Of a DNA stretch of 64,000 bases, positions 58,061 to 64,000 are shown one piece after another (positions within the stretch are counted from its first letter, which is position 1; each line of letters opens with the position of its first letter). Both the position numbers and the translations under genes were made by a program. Below the pieces are notes generated by a model, which was not told the DNA's origin, searched no databases, and worked only from the letters and a program-made list of their open reading frames with translations. Source of the stretch: Chrysoperla carnea (taxonomy: Eukaryota > Arthropoda > Insecta > Neuroptera > Chrysopidae); assembly GCF_905475395.1 (NCBI RefSeq), contig NC_058342.1:30648140-30712139 (forward strand). Reading direction: 5' to 3'.

Positions 58061-58805
58061 TGCACCAACTGCCTTAAATATAATACATATTATTAAGTGT
58101 ATGAATACACACGTAATTACGATATTTAAGTGCAATATATATACTTATTAAAATCAATTTAACATAATTTAATAACCGTATTAAATTTATAAGTTGTAAA
58201 TTTTTATTAATTGTTTATTTTAATAAAACTTATTGGCGCTATTTAACATTTATGATAATATTTTGAGTTATTGAAATTACTTATGATTATGTAAATTTTT
58301 ATTGATTATATAACTAGGTTTTCATTAATACTAAGGTTGAATCAAAAGCTGCGTACATGAACGAAATACGTAGTTTATTACAAAATTTCAAGGAAAATAA
58401 AATAGATAGCAAAGAAAATGATACTTAATCCGGAAGTCCTTAAAATAAAATCGCCTAGACATCCTTAGCATCAATATATAGGTTTTATGGACGTAAATTA
58501 TTCAAAAACAGCCCCCTTGAAAACTTCCGGAAAATCGATAAGAATGAAAATAATTTTCCTAAGTATATTTCATCTCAAAATAGCAAAAATGATATATATA
58601 TATATCAACATCTGATCTTTGTGTTTCACGAGATCAGATAATGCGTAACAAACGTAAATCAGATCGAATTTTAACTGAAATCGATTAAGAAAACAATTTT
58701 TCTCGAATTTTAGCCTTTTTTTAAGGGGTACTCCTTTGAAAATTTCCGGAAAATAGAAATTTTTTTTGACCTCCGATCAGAGTGAAAATAATTTTACACA
58801 AGCAT
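58061..58805. other. AT-rich stretch without a recognised gene
   Basis: Only weak repeat-like text (CTTGAAAACTTCCGGAAAAT at 58515, again near 58735). No ORF. Confidence 0.4.
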
Positions 58806-58809
58806 GACT

Positions 58810-59095
58810 CGAAAAAAACGAACAATCATGAAAATTCTGCACGAACGTGACTTAAATAGAACGAATAAAAAAGTTTTACAACTGACTTATGGTATCACTT
58901 ATCGTGATACCAATAAAATAAGCTGAAAAGTCCTTTAAACACTAAAATCATGAACAAAATCAATTCTCACTACTCTAGTTGTTGAGGTCAAATCCATCGT
59001 GGTGGCGATTCAGCAATCATAATGCAAATTTTTGCTTTTACGACCATGACCATGTAGTGGTCCGGTAAAATTTTCAAAAACCCGGCTTCCCGGAT
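58810..59095 (-). repeat. Dispersed repeat R, copy 2 (uninterrupted)
   Basis: It is the reverse of 44640-45190 without the SINE, so it acts as the empty site for that insertion. Confidence 0.75.
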
Positions 59096-59615
59096 AAATC
59101 TTCTAAGTCCGTCACTACCCTCCACTGAATTACACCGCATTTCACTAAAAACTCATCTACTCTAACCATGCATATAGTCCAAAACTTTTTGACAATATTG
59201 TAGCTGAAGAACTACCTTAATTTACAACGTGTGAATTTTTCATTTCAGGCTAAATAAGTAATAAGTAATAAATTTTAAAAAATCTATCTGAAAAATACCG
59301 TTTAAATATATATTAAATAATTGAGAACGTGTTAATGAGCTCCTTATTACAGTTTGAAAACTATACTTTTTAAATATTTATAATTTACCGTTTAGATGAC
59401 AGCATGAAAGTAGCTAGACAGTGTTGCTTGTAATCACGAATAATTATGGACCTTAATAATTTATTTGGTTCTAAAACTTTCAGTAACAAAATAGTAGATT
59501 CTATTCGAGGAGAGAAATAACTATATATTGTATAGCAAAGTAAATAAAACTTATTAAAGATAGTTTATTATTTACTTTGCCAGGGGCGTATTGATAGAAG
59601 GGGCGATCAGAATAA
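59096..59615. other. AT-rich stretch without a recognised gene
   Basis: No ORF or motif found. Confidence 0.4.
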
Positions 59616-59621
59616 ATAGGG

Positions 59622-60060
59622 TATTCTATTATTTTTGAAAAAGTACTTCAAAATGTTGATTTTGCTAATAAAAAGCCACCAAAAATTTATTTCGGAAAAA
59701 TACACAAACTTTCTTGCCAAAAACTTAAATTTTAAACCTTTTTTAAACTGTTAAAAACGCGGGCATCCAATTTGATGACGTAATATCGGTATCATTACAC
59801 GAAATAACACAAATAAGTTTGACAGATATATTCATAGACATCTGATTATAATAAATATAAATACTTCTCTATCTATGGATATATTATACTCAGCTGTTGT
59901 ACTAATTGATGGTCTATGGCTCATACCGATATGACATCACAGCAAGGCTTACCCGCGTTTTAGGTCACGTGATATACAGTTTAAAAATTACGATTTTTAA
60001 TTTTAATATTTTAAAAGAAAAATGTGCTTTTCTGACTCGAATAGTAAAATAATGTTTTAA
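59622..60060 (+). repeat. MITE family M, copy 3
   Basis: AATAGGGTATTCTATTATTT to GTGCTTTTCTGACTCGA, matching 46471-46900 closely. The right inverted end is lost. The GGTCACGTGAT block is intact here and in copy 1, and mutated to GGTCACTGGAT in copy 2. Confidence 0.8.
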
Positions 60061-60117
60061 AAAAAGTGTATTTTTATAGATTTTTTCTTCAATGGTTAAA
60101 TATGAACAATAATATTA

Positions 60118-60354
60118 TTAAAGTATATATAAAAATTTCATATGCGTTATAAACCTACCTACTAGAAATGTATGTAAGTGATTCATATTGCATGCCTCCA
60201 CGTTCGTATATACTACACATATGTAGAGATGACCCCCTATTTTTTTACTCAAAGTAGAAAAAAAGATATAGAATTCTACTAATATTATAAATGTGATAGT
60301 TTGTATGTTTGAATGCTTTGATGTTTCAAAACAAGAGATGGGTACTGCAAGTGG
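60118..60354. repeat. Repeat Y, left part, next to a LINE fragment
   Basis: CTAATATTATAAATGTGATA at 60278 and GTTTGTATGTTTGAATG belong to the start of repeat Y. The rest of Y resumes at 60820. Confidence 0.5.
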
Positions 60355-60790
60355 GTCCCTAGCACCTAGACCAAGAGTCCTCTGTGTCCTCCTTGAGAAC
60401 GACGTACCACCTGAAGACAAGGCTTCTTCGAGTAGGAGGCGCTATTGAAATCAGATGAAGCCAGAGGATTTTGTCAATACCAGATTCTCCCTCGGGATCT
60501 CTCCTAGGATAGATAGATCCAAGGTTTCGTACCCGAACATTCTGCAGGTGCAAATACATTTTTTGAGGTATTGTCATCCTCCATACAAGCTCTACAAGTG
60601 GGATCATTAGAGATCCCAATATTGCGAAGGTGACAGTTCAATCGACAGTGTCCTGTCAAGAGTCCCATCAACCTTTTCAACTGTGCTCTAGTAATTTTCA
60701 GGCGAGTACAGTCGAATGGCCTAGCTGTGATTGTACACAGCTTAGCCTATTGCATACCCTACGAAAAGTCCCAGTAAGGTCCCTGTGGGA
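60355..60790 (-). pseudogene. Jockey/R1-like LINE, C-terminal end of ORF2
   Basis: Minus strand, 60780 to 60560: WDFS-stop-GMQ-stop-AKL, then LKITRAQLKRLMGLLTGHCR, LNCHLRNIGISNDPTCRACM, EDDNTS. A frameshift leads to VRNLGSIYPRRDPEGESGID and KILWL. LLTGHCxLxxHLxxxGIxxxPxCRxCxEdxET is the well-known end of the RNase H plus zinc-knuckle region in insect Jockey/R1-type LINEs. Two stops, frameshifts and a damaged HxxxxC half of the knuckle make it dead. It lies inside repeat Y, which continues on both sides, so it was probably inserted there. The plus ORF 60630-60851 is an antisense shadow. Confidence 0.87.
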
Positions 60791-60819
60791 TCATCAAATT
60801 ACGAACTACAGGACATATA

Positions 60820-60990
60820 CACTTGAAATTTGGTATAGATGTGTCTTATAGAACATTATTCCGGGCTAATAAGGACTAACTTTTCTATTAGAAAAATAAT
60901 TAGGATTACGCGGTAGTCTTTGTTTTTGCAATTGCCCTTCGAAGTGAATAGGTAACTGCTAGTACTTTATACTTTATATGCATTTTCTTT
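60820..60990 (+). repeat. Dispersed repeat Y, right part
   Basis: GAAATTTGGTATAGATGTGT, TTATAGAACATTATTCCGGG and TAACTGCTAGTA match 47508-47730. Confidence 0.65.
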
Positions 60991-61239
60991 CTATGTTTAT
61001 AGTACACACACACACATGGTGATAATGTACTCTCGTTTGTACAGTGTGGTTAATAAAAACGTACAAACTCTGCGCCATTTGCAACTAGCATACATTTTCG
61101 TTTACCGACAGCATTAAATGTAAGCATAATTAATTGTTGTTGTCCTAAGGGGAGACAAAATCGGAATTTTTGATTTATTGGAGAAAAAATCAAATTTTGT
61201 TTGGCTTAAGAACTCATAAATTTAAGAATATTTCTGTCC
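60991..61239. other. Short stretch without a recognised gene
   Basis: Nothing seen. Confidence 0.4.
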
Positions 61240-61475
61240 AACCACTTGCTATTCATTTGTCAACTTTCTTGGACGTCATGTCAGTGGGAGCAATTATTTG
61301 TCCTAGATAAGTATACTCCTGAACATATTCAAAATTAATGTCATCTTTTCTTTTATAATTTCTACCATTGTGGAGTTAGCCATCCATTTTGTTTTATTAG
61401 ATTTAATTTCTAGGCCGACCTCTGCTTTCATAACAAGTGATTTGCTCTTGCTTTTTGGGATAAACCTTAGCTATA
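61240..61475 (-). pseudogene. RTE-like LINE, reverse transcriptase palm fragment
   Basis: Minus strand: SLVMKAEVGLEIKSNKTKWM (consensus xxxxVGLxINxxKTKxM), a frameshift, then DDINFEYVQEYTYLGQIIAP with TDMTSKKVDK, a stop and IASGWTEIF. EYVxEYxYLGQxIS and the KEIxxRIxxGW block are diagnostic of the palm of insect RTE-like reverse transcriptases. At least one frameshift and two stops make it inactive. Both borders are abrupt. Confidence 0.88.
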
Positions 61476-61724
61476 ATGTGAATTATAACTAAGGCATTTT
61501 TATAGACCATTCAGTTTGAACAACATCATGAACATTGGTTAACATTTGAACAGAGAAAGTAAAGACGGCAACAACTATTCTCTTAATCATTCCTCGTAAT
61601 TATAACATGAATTTATTCTGTGAGCTATATATTTTAAAAACCCATACAAAAAACAACCTCTCCTCATTACGCAATGCGTATCATATATGCATGCTGCTAT
61701 GCAATAAGTGAATTGCGTTACAAT
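61476..61724. other. Short stretch without a recognised gene
   Basis: Nothing seen. Confidence 0.4.
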
Positions 61725-61726
61725 TA

Positions 61727-62453
61727 CAGGGTGAACAAAAAGTTAAAGAACCCCTGAATTATAGAAAATAATCCTGTAACACAAAAGCTGTAAGATTTCA
61801 CATTTACAATTTAATGGTGGCTTTGGATTTGACCTAAAGGTCAAGTCAATTTTTTAAGATTTTAAGATGATTGTAAACCTACAGTATCCTAAAAAAGTTT
61901 TAGTTTATTGCACGGTACACACATTTAAACCAAATACATGTTTTGTAATGAAGTAATGTGTTATTTTTAACTTTACAATACCACGTAACTACAAAAATAT
62001 ATAAAATATTGTGTGCAAGTGATGCTTATAAATTTGATAATATAGATATCGCTCTTCAATCATCAATACCTACAGTCGTCTCTGTTCATCAAATGATTGA
62101 TCTTCGATGAACTCATATTTAAATTAAAATTTTGTTTTGATATCATCGACAACTTTATATTTTTATGGTATTATTATAAACAACAAGATTGTTTAAATAT
62201 TTTAGATAGTTTTTTATCACACTCTCTAGATTTTTTGATATAGAAATATCCAATTGAAAATCATAACCTATATGATTCATTACTTTTTCAGCCAACTTTG
62301 AATGATAAAATAATTATAAAAAGCCCGATGATCTATGCATTTTTTGTGATTTTTTGAAACTTTGTTAATCAAAAAATGTATTTATAAAGTTTTATTGATA
62401 TCTCTACTATTATCCAATCCTTACGAGGTGTTTCGAGCTTTTTGAACATTCTG
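61727..62453 (-). mobile_element. DNA transposon family K, complete copy C (727 bp), TA-flanked
   Basis: The ends CAGGGTGAACAAAAAG and CTTTTTGAACATTCTG are imperfect inverted repeats (CAGxxTGxxCAAAAAG), each bordered by TA (61725-61726 and 62454-62455), the mark of the Tc1/mariner/pogo superfamily. No transposase is present, so it depends on another element. The interior on the minus strand has the same roughly 48-codon frame as the other two copies, from SKLAEKVMNHIGYDF to VVYNNTIKI and a shared stop; here a stop lies only five codons upstream. Confidence 0.85.
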
Positions 62454-62455
62454 TA

Positions 62456-63065
62456 TACATACATTCGTATACACTCATTCTTACACACACACATACAACC
62501 ATGGCTTACACTACTTCACTGTTTACAGTTGTTTTATAAATATTTTTCACAATTTACGCCGTTTTCTGCAGTTCGTAATTAATTATATATGAACGATATT
62601 TTATATACCCCATGCAAAAGTATTTGACGAAATGTAAACTATAAATTTTTTCCAATGTCATACCATTTGGTGTAACTTCATTTGGAGGGCATTAACATTT
62701 TAAAAGTATTGGCAGCCCCAATTTGCACTTCATAGGTACTCTCTGAACTTATGATACAAAGTTTCAGCGCTCTATCCCAATTTGGAGGGGCTGTGGAGAA
62801 GAACAGAACCTAAAAAGGTGAAAGATAGGGATTTTCATTTTAAAATCACGAATCACTTTTGTTTCGTACTAAATGATTTATAACTAATGTAATAAAATGA
62901 ATAACAAATATCTTCTATCTTAGTCCAACTTATTGCTGTCAGTACGAAAAAATAAACCCTGCACTTGCGCTTATAACATTATGAAAAGGCCTATAAGCGC
63001 CGCTCTTTTAGCGCGCCTTAGACTAAATTAACTGACCTGTATTTGATTACGTAATACGTTGCACA
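62456..63065. other. Stretch without a recognised gene
   Basis: No supported ORF. 62640-62830 reads like repeat DNA, but no second copy is in the window. Confidence 0.4.
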
Positions 63066-63090
63066 AAAAAAAAAACCGTTTTTATTAAAA
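63066..63090 (-). terminator. RNA polymerase III terminators of tRNA-Trp copy 2
   Basis: T4 at 63087-63090, nine bases past the tRNA end, then T10-11 at 63066-63075 as a backup. Confidence 0.75.
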
Positions 63091-63098
63091 CTTAATAT

Positions 63099-63170
63099 TG
63101 ACCCCGACGTGATTTGAACACGCAACCTTCTGATCTGGAGTCAGACGCGCTACCGTTGCGCCACGGAATC
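63099..63170 (-). tRNA. tRNA-Trp (anticodon CCA), copy 2
   Basis: Seventy-two bases, identical to copy 1 (42168-42239) except for acceptor position 3, where C is replaced by T (GATTCCG for GACTCCG). The C-G pair becomes U-G, so the acceptor stem now holds two neighbouring wobble pairs. Anticodon arm, A box, B box and discriminator A are unchanged, and pol III stop signals follow. It is probably transcribed. Whether it is as well charged or as stable as copy 1 cannot be judged from sequence. Confidence 0.95.
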
Positions 63171-63860
63171 GTTGATATCAGTTTGTTGTTTAAATACAAA
63201 AATTTAGTCACATTATCTAAAATATTGCAATAATTAATATTTGGAGAATTAAAAATGAAATATAATTAATTTCTCCAAAATCAAGAACTATGACAACTGC
63301 ACCTTAAATACTCAGTAAAATGGTTGTGCCCATTATCGATTACCTCGGTGGAATTAGGCCCTCTCACGAGATGAATCCGTTTCAAATTTCGAGGTTTCAT
63401 CTTCGTCGACATAACTCTGCCATGCAGTAAACTGTTATGTTAGACACAGTTGGTACATTGAGATCGCATCAGATCCATTCAGTAAGATCATTTGACGTTT
63501 TTTTTAAACAGAGACAGAGCCTAAACGGCCAGGAAATCGAACAGGCAAACCCTAGACTTGGAGAATAGATTTGGACGTCGCATAGGCTAACGGACGTACC
63601 GACTATAGACTTAGCTGCCTTGTGACGATTTATGTCTCTTACAGAGATGGACGGCTCGCGAATGCAAACTCCTAACTATATAAAGTGTCTTTTCTATTAA
63701 GTTTATAACATGAGCTCGAAGAGTTCAGGTTATAAGGACCACAGATTGATATGAATATTTGAACTTTTTAGATTATTTGAATTTGAATATTTTAGATTCA
63801 GACTGTTGAGATGTTCCTGCTTTTTTAATAAACTTTTAAGGAAAATGATACAGTTATAAA
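63171..63860. other. Stretch without a recognised gene
   Basis: 63330-63680 is GC-richer than its surroundings. The minus frame there (for example KSIVGTSVSLCDVQIYSPSL) is open only for about 55 codons and matches nothing I know. Confidence 0.35.
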
Positions 63861-63863
63861 TTA

Positions 63864-63913
63864 CACAGGGTATATAAATAATTGACTAAAGTCAATTGTT
63901 ACCCTCAACTTAT
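63864..63913. repeat. Short dispersed repeat (ACACAGGGTATATAAATAAT type), copy 2
   Basis: Nearly identical to 5268-5320, including the palindrome TTGACTAAAGTCAA. Confidence 0.65.
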
Positions 63914-64000
63914 TTATACTGAGCTATATATTTGAGTCGTATGGATGCATTTTTTATAAACATAACTTAATAGCGCTCGGATAAAGATTCCAAATAGATT

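Overview
This window looks like a non-coding, repeat-dense stretch of an AT-rich insect genome. The evidence is: eukaryotic tRNA-Trp genes with internal A and B boxes; tRNA-derived SINEs flanked by 13-bp target-site duplications; many decayed LINEs, MITEs, pogo/Tigger-like and Helitron-like pieces; and retroposon tails plus a minisatellite built on TTAGG, the telomere pentamer of most insects. I cannot fix the insect order. I found no intact host protein gene. The functional genes I can support are two tRNA-Trp copies on the minus strand (42168-42239 and 63099-63170). One unidentified coding-like ORF (54478-54722) is left open.

Layout. Positions 1-9.5 kb hold a LINE fragment at the window edge, MITEs (called W, M and K here), a 103-bp tandem repeat and a SINE with perfect target duplications. 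From 10 to 26 kb a hairpin-ended family (called T, about 12 pieces in the window) dominates. It is nested in other repeats and in a pogo/Tigger-like element (17018-18253) whose transposase it splits, and one copy is itself hit by a second SINE. From 26 to 41 kb there are two LINE fragments and long AT-rich stretches with few recognisable features. From 41 to 48 kb come the first tRNA-Trp, a satellite of about 313 bp per unit with a CRE-like palindrome, and nested SINEs. A TA-flanked element at 48784-50570 encloses a 720-bp G-rich array (telomere-like decamers, then GTGGGA/T hexamers) and the C-terminal end of a Helitron helicase. From 51 to 64 kb there are RTE-like and Jockey/R1-like LINE fragments, a satellite split by an element flanked by a 10-bp palindromic duplication, the best K copy (61727-62453) and the second tRNA-Trp.

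The pieces form a nested record of insertions rather than a pathway. The clearest functional link is that SINE family 1 shares its 3' end, including the (TAACC)n tail, with a LINE fragment at 28088-28422. That suggests the SINE was copied by that LINE's machinery. All six recognisable LINE coding fragments lie on the minus strand. Family letters (T, W, M, K, P, G, R, S, Y) are labels made up for this window. Family membership rests on sequence matches read by eye, so edges are accurate to roughly 5-20 bp unless a target duplication is given.
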